A stretch of 64,000 nt of DNA from an uncultured Spartobacteria bacterium (lineage in GTDB: Bacteria; Verrucomicrobiota; Verrucomicrobiia; Chthoniobacterales; Chthoniobacteraceae): assembly GCA_903919125.1 (NCBI GenBank), contig CAIXGS010000076.1, positions 353,119 to 417,118 on the forward strand, given 5' to 3'. This document shows, piece by piece, positions 17,229 through 25,684 of this stretch. The notes beneath the pieces were generated by a model. That model was not told the origin of the DNA. It made no database searches and was given only the letters and a program-made list of their open reading frames with translations. Both the position numbers and the translations under genes were made by a program. Numbering within the stretch: position 1 is the stretch's first letter; every line of letters starts with the position of its first letter.

Positions 17229-19367
17229 ATGAAAGCGCACCCTGCATCTCACTTTATCTCAAGGGAACTTAGCTGGCTGGAGTTTAACCAACGCGTACTT
17301 TCCGAATCGCTGAATCACGAAAACCCACTCCTCGAACGGGTCAAGTTTTTCTGCATCGTCAGCTCAAATCTTGACGAGTTTTTCGAAGTACGCGTTGCTG
17401 GACTTAAACAGCAAATCGAGAGTGATGTCGTGGAGCGCTCCGTAGATGGGCGCACTGCCAGCGAAAGCTTCCGCGCACTGCACGAGCGTGTGAGGGCGAT
17501 GATGTCCCAACAATTTAAGTGCTGGAGGGAGGATTTGGTGCCGAACTTGGCGAAAAGTAACATCCGTTTTTTGCGTCCCGATGGACTGGATGACAAGCGA
17601 TCGAACTGGCTGCATGAATACTACCAGCAACAAGTTCGCCCTGTGCTGACACCTCTCGGAATTGACCCAGTGCATCCGTTCCCACAGTTGCTCAACAAGT
17701 CGCTCAATATCATCCTGCAACTGGAGATTGAGAAGGACGGTGCAGTCTCCAAAAGACTCGCCGTAGTGCAGGTTCCTCAAGTTCTACCCCGCTTGGTTCG
17801 CTTACCCGGCGAAGACGAACACCGCGAGTATATTTTCCTCGGCCACCTGATAGGCCACTACCTAGCCGACCTATTCCCAGGAACCAAGATCTTAGGCTAC
17901 TGGCACTTCCGTGTCACCCGCAACAGCGAACTCTACATCGACGAGGACGACGTCCGCAATCTACTCAGTGCCGTAGAGCAGGAATTGCACAACCGCCGTA
18001 AAGGTGCCGCCGTGCGCCTTGAGGTCGACCAGTCCATGCCGTCGGAGATCTCCCAGTACTTGCTGGAAAACCTCGATCTCACCGAAGAAGACCTCTACCG
18101 CATTGACGGGCCACTCAACCCAGTGCGCCTCATGGCAATCTGCTCTGGCGACCACTCTCCGGAACTGCGCGACGCCACATTTGTTGCGCCAGTCGCATCC
18201 TCCCTACGCGACGTTCAAGACTACTTCGCGGCGATTCGGCAAAAGGACATCCTGCTGCATCACCCTTACGAAAACTTCAGCAGCGTTGTCGAGTTCCTCG
18301 AACAGGCCGCTCGCGACCCGCACGTGCTCGCTATCAAGCAGACACTTTATCGCACTGGCGGGGACGCTCGGATCGTCGGTGCCCTCATGAGCGCCGTTCG
18401 TAACGGCAAACAAGTGACTGCGGTGACCGAATTAAAAGCGCGCTTTGATGAAGCGAATAACATCCTCTGGGCCCGCCGCTTAGAAGAGGCTGGCGTGCAC
18501 GTCGTCTACGGTATGGCACATCACAAAGTGCACTCCAAAATGGCATTGGTCGTGCGGCGGGATGAAGACTGCATTCGCCGCTACCTCCACCTCGGAACGG
18601 GTAATTACAACCCTTCGACAGCGAAGATTTACACGGATATTTCCTTGTTCACCGCACGACCTGCTTTCGGGGAAGACTCGACGAATTTGTTCAATTTACT
18701 CACCGGCATTGGGCAATTTCAAGGAGCCTCCAAGCTGCTCATCGCGCCCTTCACGCTGCAGGAGCGCATCATGACGATGATCCACGCCGAGACGGAGAAC
18801 GCCAAGGCAGGCAAACCTGCCAAGATTGTCGCGAAGATGAACGGCTTGGTGGATCGTGAAATCATCGAAGCCCTCTACGCCGCCTCCTGCGCAGGGGTGC
18901 AAATCGACCTCATTATTCGCGGGATCTGCTGTCTGCGCCCTGGCGTTCCCGGAGTGAGCGAAAACATTCGAGTACGTTCCATCGTAGGCCGTTATCTGGA
19001 GCACAGCCGCATTTATTATTTTGGCAATGCTGGTCATCCATTGGTTTACGTCGGAAGCGCCGACTGGATGCCGCGCAACCTTTACTCACGCGTGGAAGTT
19101 GTTTTCCCAATTGAGGAAGCCTCTCTCAAACAGCGTGTCATCGAAGAAATCCTCCACAGAATGTTGGCCGACAACACCAAAGCCTGGATACTCCAACCTG
19201 ACGCCTCCTACCGGCAAGAGTCACCCGGCGATGGAGATGCGCACAATTCCCAAGCTGAATTCATGGAAATCGCAGCTCCCACCACACGCAAAAAAGCGGT
19301 TCGCGAACAGACACGCGAGAAGCTCGCAGTGAAAAAGAAAACGACCTCGAAGCGTGCGACTAAGTAA
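17229..19367 (+). CDS. ppk1: polyphosphate kinase 1
   Basis: 712-residue polyphosphate kinase, polymerising the gamma phosphate of ATP into inorganic polyphosphate. N-terminal FISRELSWLEFNQRVL and SNLDEFFEVRVAGL, the two PLD-like halves, the autophosphorylated His in HHKVHSKMA and the second catalytic His in EHSRIYYFGN are present. From the ATG at 17229 these fall at residues 435 and 592, the same numbers as in the E. coli enzyme, which favours this start over in-frame ATG 17199 or TTG 17163. The C-terminus carries an extra Lys/Arg-rich tail of about 25 residues after the catalytic core, possibly for binding the polyanion or nucleic acid. Monocistronic. Confidence 0.95.
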   Translation: MKAHPASHFISRELSWLEFNQRVLSESLNHENPLLERVKFFCIVSSNLDEFFEVRVAGLKQQIESDVVERSVDGRTASESFRALHERVRAMMSQQFKCWREDLVPNLAKSNIRFLRPDGLDDKRSNWLHEYYQQQVRPVLTPLGIDPVHPFPQLLNKSLNIILQLEIEKDGAVSKRLAVVQVPQVLPRLVRLPGEDEHREYIFLGHLIGHYLADLFPGTKILGYWHFRVTRNSELYIDEDDVRNLLSAVEQELHNRRKGAAVRLEVDQSMPSEISQYLLENLDLTEEDLYRIDGPLNPVRLMAICSGDHSPELRDATFVAPVASSLRDVQDYFAAIRQKDILLHHPYENFSSVVEFLEQAARDPHVLAIKQTLYRTGGDARIVGALMSAVRNGKQVTAVTELKARFDEANNILWARRLEEAGVHVVYGMAHHKVHSKMALVVRRDEDCIRRYLHLGTGNYNPSTAKIYTDISLFTARPAFGEDSTNLFNLLTGIGQFQGASKLLIAPFTLQERIMTMIHAETENAKAGKPAKIVAKMNGLVDREIIEALYAASCAGVQIDLIIRGICCLRPGVPGVSENIRVRSIVGRYLEHSRIYYFGNAGHPLVYVGSADWMPRNLYSRVEVVFPIEEASLKQRVIEEILHRMLADNTKAWILQPDASYRQESPGDGDAHNSQAEFMEIAAPTTRKKAVREQTREKLAVKKKTTSKRATK

Positions 19368-19405
19368 CTGCCTGCCAGACCAATGCGCAGTTCGATACCC
19401 ACAAC

Positions 19406-19437
19406 TGACGCGCCGCCCTGCAAAAGGCGGCGAGTCA
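19406..19437. terminator. strong hairpin between convergent ppk1 and khpB
   Basis: Inverted repeat TGAC-g-CGCCGCC / GGCGGCG-a-GTCA around an 8-base loop: 11 pairs with a single mismatch. It lies between two genes that converge. Neither strand has a proper T-run directly after the stem, so termination may be weak, or the hairpin may mainly protect 3' ends. Confidence 0.5.
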
Positions 19438-19455
19438 AAAAGCAAGCAAGTCACT

Positions 19456-19902
19456 TTAGTTGCGCCGCTTAAGCACCAAACGCTTCAATCGTGAAGCGTG
19501 CGGAGTACTCCAAGTCGTGATTTCGGGATCCTCGGCGAATGCGTTATGAATCAGACGCCGCTCGTACGCATTCATAGGCTCCAGTTCCAAGGGAGTGCCC
19601 GTGCGGCGGACAGTTTCGGCTAAATTTCGGATGCGAGCGACCAACTCGTGTTCCTGCATAGCCCGGTAATGCTCCACGTCCACTTGGATTTTCGGGGCAT
19701 CATTATCTTGAGCCTGCAACATACGGTTGAGCAGGATTTGGATTTCCTCCAGCACGTGCCCGTCCCGTCCGATCAGACGATCCTTTTCCGCGCTATACAC
19801 TTGCAGCGTGATAGAGTTTTCCGTGCGGGTTTCTTCCACCTGACAATAAAACCCCAACAAGCTGAGCATCGTTTCCAAGGTTTCTCGAGGGTCCAAATTC
19901 AT
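19456..19902 (-). CDS. khpB: KH and R3H domain RNA-binding protein (Jag/KhpB type)
   Basis: 148-residue RNA-binding protein with a KH domain (GRDG loop in LIGRDGHVLEEIQ, about residues 43-55) and a C-terminal R3H domain (MNAYERRLIHNAF, Arg-x3-His). It is the usual last member of the rpmH-rnpA-yidD-yidC cluster and follows yidC by 43 bases. It lacks the separate N-terminal Jag_N domain of Firmicutes Jag/KhpB, so it is the short form. Likely a broad sRNA/mRNA binder; in other bacteria linked to cell division and envelope control. Confidence 0.87.
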   Translation of the reverse strand: MNLDPRETLETMLSLLGFYCQVEETRTENSITLQVYSAEKDRLIGRDGHVLEEIQILLNRMLQAQDNDAPKIQVDVEHYRAMQEHELVARIRNLAETVRRTGTPLELEPMNAYERRLIHNAFAEDPEITTWSTPHASRLKRLVLKRRN

Positions 19903-19945
19903 AAGAGCAGACGCCTTTCCACGTCGGCCTATGATTGCGCCGAAG

Positions 19946-21691
19946 TTAGCTCGCCTGCAAGCCTTCGCGCTGCTTGCGATTAGTGATCAGCAACTGGACG
20001 ATGGTGAAAATGTTTTGCACGGTCCAATACAAGGCCAAACCAGACGCCTGATTGTAGCAGAACATGACAAAAATTAACGGCATGAACATGAAAAGCCGCT
20101 GCTGCATGGGATCCCCCGTCTTGGGCGAAAGCTGCATTTGCAGGAACATGGTAGCCGCCATAATCAAGGGCAGCACGTTGACCGGATAGCCCCCTAAGAC
20201 CGCCACAGTGTCGGGCTGCGAAAGATCGTGCACCCACAAAAAAGGACTGTTACGCAGCTCAACTGCTTTGCCTAACATGTTGTAAAAACCGAAAAAGATC
20301 GGGATTTGGACAAACATCGGCAGACAGCCAGCCATGGGATTGACGCCGTGTTTTTTATACAAGGCCATCAACTCTTGATTCATACGCTGCGGGTCGTCGC
20401 TGTACTTCTCCTTGAGTACATTCATCTTGGGCTGCAATTCCTGCATCTTTTTCATCGAGGCAGTGGATTTATTTTGCATCGGCCACAGCAACGATTTGAT
20501 CACGATAGTGAGCACGATAATCGCCCCAGCGTACGAACCGAGGATCCCATGCAACCACAACATGGACGCCAACAGGATTTTACTCACAAAGCCGAACATC
20601 CCAAAATCCAGCATCTGCTCCTGTCCAGCCCCCAACTCCTTAAGCAAATCAAACTCCCGCGGCCCAGCGTACACCGAAAACTTGCGCACCACTTCCTTGC
20701 CCGGTTCCAAAACGCTGGCTGGGAAACGCAACGCCCCGTCGATGGCAAACGGGACGACCCCATTGCCCGTCCGACCACTGGCTGCCCAATCGGCGATTGG
20801 CACCGAAAAACGCTTGGCCAGTGCCTCGGAGGCGGCCTCTCCCAATGGCGTCAGTAACGTGCCGTAATACTGGCTGGTCACGCCCACCCAGAGTATCTGA
20901 CCGGCGTCGGTGTAAATGGGGCGCGGACTTTTACCGAAGCCCAGAAAGCCGCCACCTTCAAACCAGTTGATGTCCGTGTACTTGGCATCGCCTGCGCTAG
21001 AGCGGTTGAATCCCGTGTAAAGAGGTTGGTCATTGATGTGCAACGGCGAAGCAGAGCCCGCGCGAACGGCGTAGGAAGGGATAGTGAGGGGCGCTGATCC
21101 GTTATTCTTGAAGCGGACTTCTAGTTCGACCTGGAAACGGGCCGCGCCCGTCTGCTCGGCTTGCGGGAAGATAAAACGCTTTTCAATAGTGAACTGCCGG
21201 TTATCGGTCCGGCGGAAGGTGATGCTTTTGCGATCAGGGGCGACTTCTGTCTCAAACGGTTCGAGCACCGCCACGTCGAAGGTCTCGGTGAGAGCCCCGA
21301 TAGGGATACCGCCGAATTCATTAAGCACGACGCACTTATCCCCCTCGGCCAAATGATTGAGTAGCTCAGCACGCTCCACTCCGCCGCCCAGATTCGAAAA
21401 AGTCCACTCGACTTCCTTAGTTTTGATCTTCTCCTGTACCTTGGGAATTACATTTGCAGAGGGCGCAATCTCGCCCACTGGAGCGGCGGGGGTTACGGCG
21501 GCAGACGGGGTAGCGGGAGGAGTAGCAGTAGCTGTCCCTTCGGTGGGAGATGTTGGGTTATTTGCGGCTGCCACCTGCGCTGCATGTTCCTGCGCCACAC
21601 GCGCCTGCTCCATTTGTTTGGAGTAAAACACCTGCCATACCACCAAGACGATGATCGACAAGGCGATCCCAATTTTTCCAGTTCGATCCAT
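19946..21691 (-). CDS. yidC: membrane protein insertase
   Basis: 581-residue insertase of the YidC/Oxa1/Alb3 family, inserting inner-membrane proteins with or without SecYEG. N-terminal anchor (about 7-24), Ala/Pro/Thr-rich linker, then the large periplasmic beta domain typical of diderm YidC (about 90-345), then the conserved five-helix core beginning near 360 (KILLASMLWLHGILGSYAGAI). The LLWPMQNKSTASMKKMQ coiled hairpin and GCLPMFVQIPIFFGFY are diagnostic. Normal length for a Gram-negative. In the rpmH-rnpA-yidD-yidC-khpB cluster. Confidence 0.96.
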   Translation of the reverse strand: MDRTGKIGIALSIIVLVVWQVFYSKQMEQARVAQEHAAQVAAANNPTSPTEGTATATPPATPSAAVTPAAPVGEIAPSANVIPKVQEKIKTKEVEWTFSNLGGGVERAELLNHLAEGDKCVVLNEFGGIPIGALTETFDVAVLEPFETEVAPDRKSITFRRTDNRQFTIEKRFIFPQAEQTGAARFQVELEVRFKNNGSAPLTIPSYAVRAGSASPLHINDQPLYTGFNRSSAGDAKYTDINWFEGGGFLGFGKSPRPIYTDAGQILWVGVTSQYYGTLLTPLGEAASEALAKRFSVPIADWAASGRTGNGVVPFAIDGALRFPASVLEPGKEVVRKFSVYAGPREFDLLKELGAGQEQMLDFGMFGFVSKILLASMLWLHGILGSYAGAIIVLTIVIKSLLWPMQNKSTASMKKMQELQPKMNVLKEKYSDDPQRMNQELMALYKKHGVNPMAGCLPMFVQIPIFFGFYNMLGKAVELRNSPFLWVHDLSQPDTVAVLGGYPVNVLPLIMAATMFLQMQLSPKTGDPMQQRLFMFMPLIFVMFCYNQASGLALYWTVQNIFTIVQLLITNRKQREGLQAS

Positions 21692-21712
21692 AATAAAAAT
21701 GTAGAATGTAAG

Positions 21713-21994
21713 TTAACGAGCCTCAGAGCCAACATTTCCCGAATTGGCTCCCGCCCTTGGCACCGGATCCAACCCCGCCCCGCCCCACGGATGACAACGC
21801 ACCAAGCGCCGCACCCCCAAATAAAGCCCTTGCCGTGCACCATGTTGCTCCACCGCTTCTAGACAGTACCGCGAACAGCTTGGCTCAAAGCGACACCCGC
21901 TTCCAGGGCCGCCAATCCAGTGAAGTAACGGAGAAATTACCACCTGATAACTGCGGATGGCCGCCTTAAGGAACGTGCGCAAAATCGTCCTCAC
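21713..21994 (-). CDS. yidD: membrane protein insertion efficiency factor
   Basis: 93-residue YidD protein that assists YidC in membrane protein insertion. The family core [26 protein letters not shown] and the C-terminal [14 protein letters not shown] are present with the conserved cysteines. It starts with GTG overlapping the rnpA stop codon (GTGA), so translation is probably coupled. It is 21 bases upstream of yidC. Confidence 0.93.
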   Translation of the reverse strand: MRTILRTFLKAAIRSYQVVISPLLHWIGGPGSGCRFEPSCSRYCLEAVEQHGARQGLYLGVRRLVRCHPWGGAGLDPVPRAGANSGNVGSEAR

Positions 21995-22359
21995 GCCTGT
22001 AAAACCCCCGCTCGCTTCGCCAGTTTACGCCACTCCGCGTTCAATTCCGAGAAAGACGCGCTCGCCGCCCTAAAACGCGCCACCGTCACACACCAAAACG
22101 TTCCGAGCAAAAACGGGTATTGCGCTTGCTGAATGTGCCGGATCCGACGGCGAACTCGGTTGCGCACTACCGCGCCGCCGACTTTGCGAGAGGTCACCAC
22201 CCCGAATCGAGGCTCCAGCGGTCCCGCGTACTCAGGATCCATCGGGCGCCAAACGCCCAAAACCAGCCAACGTCCACTGAAAGAGGTTCCCTGTTCACGC
22301 ACCCTGCGAAAGTCGCCAGAACGCTTCAACCTCGCAGGTTTTAGGGGAGCGCATTCCAT
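21991..22359 (-). CDS. rnpA: ribonuclease P protein component
   Basis: 122-residue basic protein subunit of RNase P, helping the RNA subunit to process tRNA 5' ends. Shows [19 protein letters not shown] at the N-terminus, [24 protein letters not shown] (given here as two overlapping motifs: [10 protein letters not shown] and the RNR box NRVRRRIR) and a typical C-terminus. I chose the ATG at 22357-22359; the frame is open five codons further to a TTG. It lies 189 bases after rpmH, an unusually large gap for this pair. Confidence 0.9.
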   Translation of the reverse strand: MECAPLKPARLKRSGDFRRVREQGTSFSGRWLVLGVWRPMDPEYAGPLEPRFGVVTSRKVGGAVVRNRVRRRIRHIQQAQYPFLLGTFWCVTVARFRAASASFSELNAEWRKLAKRAGVLQA

Positions 22360-22529
22360 GAGCCGGGGTGGCAAGTACTAAGCCAGCGAAATCCAGTAAA
22401 GAGAAGCCATTGAACCCAAACCTATCAGACGGAGAAAATAGCGGGCACAAAAATCGCCCGAGCGCCCAGCTACAACCAACCCACTCGGAGCCGACGTCTA
22501 AGACTAGACAGCCGGCCGCGAGTTTCCGA

Positions 22530-22560
22530 ACTAGGCTACCTTTGCGGACTAGGCTACCTT
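22530..22560. repeat. 18-bp-period tandem duplication across the rpmH stop codon
   Basis: Two exact copies of ACTAGGCTACCTT at 22530-22542 and 22548-22560. On the coding (minus) strand each copy encodes KVA followed by TAG in the same frame, so the last codons and stop of rpmH are duplicated just downstream. If the first stop were misread, the protein would gain six residues and end at the second. Confidence 0.7.
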
Positions 22561-22821
22561 GTGAGCTGCAGCACGGACCAATTTGGTCGCGGCGCGGAGG
22601 CTCGCCCGACGCTGTTTGCGCAACGCGAGCGCCTTGGCTGCGTTATTGTTCTGGTCCATCTGACGCTCAAAGTGAATTTCGACGCCCTTGGGGAGCAACC
22701 GCTTGCGGCCCTGTTGACGGCGACGGGACAAAATCGCGCGGCCGTTCTTGGTTTTCATACGGGTACGAAAACCGAATTGTTGTTTACGGGTGCGCTTGGA
22801 CGGCTGGTAAGTACGTTTCAT
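22549..22821 (-). CDS. rpmH: 50S ribosomal protein L34 with long C-terminal extension
   Basis: The first 45 or so residues are canonical bL34 ([20 protein letters not shown], then [22 protein letters not shown]). The usual protein ends there at 44-47 residues, but this frame continues without a stop to 90 residues with a second, basic Ala/Arg/Lys-rich helical part (about 55-90). The coding frame is clear and lies in the standard rpmH-rnpA context. Either this lineage has an extended L34, or a small helical module has been fused. The good promoter upstream is listed separately. Confidence 0.92.
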   Translation of the reverse strand: MKRTYQPSKRTRKQQFGFRTRMKTKNGRAILSRRRQQGRKRLLPKGVEIHFERQMDQNNNAAKALALRKQRRASLRAATKLVRAAAHKVA

Positions 22822-23144
22822 AACTCAAACTCTTCAGGGTGGACGTAAAAAGGGAGGGGGATCTTAGATGAGGGGCCCTTGATGTCAATCCTCAGGACCA
22901 CACTAACTCACCATTTTTAAAGATTCGCCACTCAATCCCTCCTAAAGACGTCCGCCAACTCACATCTAGACTCTTCATAAAAATCTTTAAAGCACTATCG
23001 CCCAGTTGGAAATGCAGTCCCCGACGCATTTTTCCAAAATGCAACTCCGCTGCTGGGCTAATGTTTATGCTTTCCAACGAAACAATGCTGACTTGATTGT
23101 CTGCGTCTGAGAAAAGTCCCAATTACTCAATTGCTTCGTCCGCC
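22822..23144. other. 323-bp divergent gap between rpmH and the CvpA-like gene
   Basis: Holds the rpmH promoter at 22861-22888 on the minus strand. The remainder shows no ORF with plausible composition and no RNA gene. A short upstream TTG-started extension of the CvpA frame (from 23097) is not convincing. Confidence 0.55.
22861..22888 (-). promoter_or_regulatory. sigma-70 type promoter of rpmH
   Basis: On the minus strand a perfect -35 TTGACA (22888-22883), a 16-base spacer and a -10 TAAGAT (22866-22861, four of six matches to TATAAT). This places the transcript start near 22854 and a leader of about 30 bases before the rpmH ATG, as expected for the ribosomal protein gene that heads the operon. 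Confidence 0.65.
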
Positions 23145-24068
23145 ATGCCTTCCTTTCTTCCAGCCGACATCCCCACTTGGGTTCCGGCATGCGCAGGATT
23201 TTACTTGCTGACCAGCATCTGGTTAGGATGGCGCCGAGGCTTGGTGCGAGAAGCGGCTTCCCTAATGGGGATTCTCCTTGGGGCGTATCTCGGTTTTTGG
23301 GCTGGCCCTTTCTTGGCACCTGCAATACCCGCGTTTGGATTTCCAGCGTTTCTTAAGCCCGTGCTCAGTGGAGTTGTTTTAGGATTACTTGCGTGGGGCG
23401 GCGTCATGATTTTCTCCTCCATTATTTTCCGCAAAACAGAAGAGCAAGCGTTTGGGCTTATCCGCTTCTTTTATGGAATCTCAGGCGCGGCGTTGGGACT
23501 GATTTCGGCGGTGACAATGCTGTGTCTCGGTGCCTGGGGGGTCCGCTGCTTTGGTAGTTTTGCCGAAGGGCTCCAACCCACTCCAGCTAAAGAACATCAC
23601 GGTAAACCACTGCAAACTCGGGACAGCGAGTCAGCCCCACTCGTGTCTCTGAAAAAGGCCCTCGAAAACTCTCCAGTAGGCGATCTGCTCAACAAACTGG
23701 ATCCCCTACCCCAAAACTTTTATCCACGCCTTCAGAAAGTTGCCCAACTGCTCACCAACCCGAAGGCAAAAGAGCGCTTCATGGCGGATCCCATCCTCGC
23801 GCCACTCTCTAAAAACTCGAAACTCCTCGCCCTTCAATCCGACCCTGCCCTTTTGGACTCACTCCAGTCCGGAGATCTTTGGAGTATTATCCGTAATCCC
23901 AAAGTACTCGCAGCCGCCTCCGACGCCCAGTTGCTCACCGCCCTGCGCGCCTCCGAACTGGACAAAGCCCTCGAGCGTGCACTGACTTCAGGAGGCGCAC
24001 TCCCCGCTTCTCCAGAACCCGTCAAGGCTGCAAAAACGGTTCCTCTTACTCCACACGGCAAGCCTTAG
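23145..24068 (+). CDS. CvpA family membrane protein with C-terminal extension
   Basis: 307 residues. The first 150 or so hold four hydrophobic helices with the RRGLVREAASLMGILLGAYLG motif (RGLVREA portion) typical of the CvpA/colicin V production family. The remaining half is soluble, rich in Leu/Ala/Lys with Pro at the end and several short repeated patterns of the type DPxLLxxLQSG / NPKVLAAASDAQLL, and looks like a helical cytoplasmic domain. I start at the ATG at 23145. CvpA proteins are needed for envelope homeostasis in several bacteria; the specific role is unknown. Confidence 0.75.
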   Translation: MPSFLPADIPTWVPACAGFYLLTSIWLGWRRGLVREAASLMGILLGAYLGFWAGPFLAPAIPAFGFPAFLKPVLSGVVLGLLAWGGVMIFSSIIFRKTEEQAFGLIRFFYGISGAALGLISAVTMLCLGAWGVRCFGSFAEGLQPTPAKEHHGKPLQTRDSESAPLVSLKKALENSPVGDLLNKLDPLPQNFYPRLQKVAQLLTNPKAKERFMADPILAPLSKNSKLLALQSDPALLDSLQSGDLWSIIRNPKVLAAASDAQLLTALRASELDKALERALTSGGALPASPEPVKAAKTVPLTPHGKP

Positions 24069-24075
24069 TCAGGGC

Positions 24076-25422
24076 TCAGGCCGATTGCGAATGAGCGATT
24101 TCCTCTAGCAAAGCTCGGTTTAAGGCGATTCCCGCTTCAAAATTGGCCACCGGAAAATTTTCGTCCGGCGCGTGCGCACGGCAGTCTGGAAGCGCAAGCC
24201 CCAAGAGCAAAGTCTCCACGCCAAGGACGCGCTGAAAAGTGTTCACTATCGGAATGCTGCCTCCCTCACGGATCAGCGAGATTTCCTGCCCCGGCATAAT
24301 CCGTGAAAGCGCACGCTGTGCAGCTTTGCCAAAAACCGAATGAGGATCCGTCAAATACGGCTCACCGCCATGACCCAGCTCCACCTCGAGGCGCACCCCG
24401 TCCGGACAATGAGCCTCCAAATGACGACGCACGTATTCCATAACGCTTTCCGGACGCTGACCCGGCACCAGTCGAAAAGTGAGCTTCGCGAAAGCTTCTT
24501 TAGGAATAATCGTCTTGGTCCCCTCCCCTTGAAATCCGCCGCCAAAGCCGTTGATTTCTGCCGTTGGCCGCCCCCAGATCCGCTCCAGCGCCGAATACTC
24601 GACCTCTCCGCCCAGCGCTGAGACGCCCGTCACCGCCTCAATTTGCGCCTCTCCAAAAGGCACTTTGGCCCACGCAGCCCGTTCCCACAGCTCCAAAGGG
24701 CGCACGCCATCGTAAAAGTTTGCGACCGCAACACGCCCCGTTTCATCGTGAAGTGTCGCCAAGAGCCGTGCCAAAACCGTCGCAGGATTGCGTACCGCGC
24801 CCCCGTAAATTCCAGAGTGAAGATCCACCGTGGGCCCCTTCACCCAAACTTCCATCGCAGCGATCCCCCTCAAACCGTAAGTGAGCGTCGGCATTCCGGG
24901 GGCAACCATCCCTGTATCCGAAATAGCGATCACATCGCACTGTAGTTCTGCCCTGTGCTCCAAAAGGAACGCTTCCAAATGCGGGCTGCCGATTTCCTCC
25001 TCGCCTTCCACCAGAAAAATCAGGTTCACCGGCAACTCGCCCTTTTCCGCCAAAACGGAGGCGACACCCTCGATGTGGGAGAAAATCTGTCCCTTGTTGT
25101 CTGCGGCGCCGCGAGCATAGATGACCGAATTGCGAATGGTCGGTTCAAAAGGCGGAGTGCTCCACGCGAGCGCCGGATCCTCGGGTTGGACATCGTAATG
25201 GCCGTAAATCAGGACGGTCGGACGCCCCGAACGATGTTCATTTTTCGCGAGGACCACGGGATGGCCCGCCGTAGGACGAATCTCGGATTCAAGCCCCATG
25301 GACTGGAGACGACGCGACAACCATTCCGCGCAGGCACCCACAGCCTCGGAGCGAGACGGATCCGTGGAGACGCTCGGGAAGCGCAGGAATTCAAAAAGTC
25401 GCTCAAGCGAAGAAGTGGACAT
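24076..25422 (-). CDS. M20 family metallopeptidase (dipeptidase)
   Basis: 448-residue zinc-dependent dipeptidase of the M20 family (ArgE/DapE/CNDP group, M20A-F 'dipeptidase' type). Metal ligands and catalytic residues are visible in order: His and Asp in YGHYDVQP, the bridging Asp in GAADNKGQ, catalytic Glu and ligand in VEGEEEIGS, Asp in ISDTGM, and the last His in HAPDENF. The dimerisation lid domain lies at about 185-330. No signal peptide, so cytoplasmic. Convergent with the CvpA-like gene, 7 bases apart. Substrate not predictable beyond short peptides. Confidence 0.92.
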   Translation of the reverse strand: MSTSSLERLFEFLRFPSVSTDPSRSEAVGACAEWLSRRLQSMGLESEIRPTAGHPVVLAKNEHRSGRPTVLIYGHYDVQPEDPALAWSTPPFEPTIRNSVIYARGAADNKGQIFSHIEGVASVLAEKGELPVNLIFLVEGEEEIGSPHLEAFLLEHRAELQCDVIAISDTGMVAPGMPTLTYGLRGIAAMEVWVKGPTVDLHSGIYGGAVRNPATVLARLLATLHDETGRVAVANFYDGVRPLELWERAAWAKVPFGEAQIEAVTGVSALGGEVEYSALERIWGRPTAEINGFGGGFQGEGTKTIIPKEAFAKLTFRLVPGQRPESVMEYVRRHLEAHCPDGVRLEVELGHGGEPYLTDPHSVFGKAAQRALSRIMPGQEISLIREGGSIPIVNTFQRVLGVETLLLGLALPDCRAHAPDENFPVANFEAGIALNRALLEEIAHSQSA

Positions 25423-25684
25423 TGGAAAATGGCTTGTTAAAGGGGGCTTCTAATGGTGGAAAGCGCAAACCGCGACACAGACAGCTAAAAGTGGCGAAGG
25501 CGGCTTGTATAAATCTTTGCATGATTAGCTTGGCCAGAAAACGCCGCACTCAGCCTCTGGCAGAACTTTTTTTAAAAAATTAAAGTTAACGACTAACAAA
25601 ACCTTTGAGTAAAGATTTTCAAGTTATAGCGATTTGCTACGATTCACCAGACCACAGCCACGTTCTTAAACTCATCTAATATCC

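Noticed and set aside
22368..22848. Plus-strand open frames opposite rpmH
   Set aside because: The minus strand carries the conserved L34 sequence and the promoter; the plus-strand products are unrecognisable.
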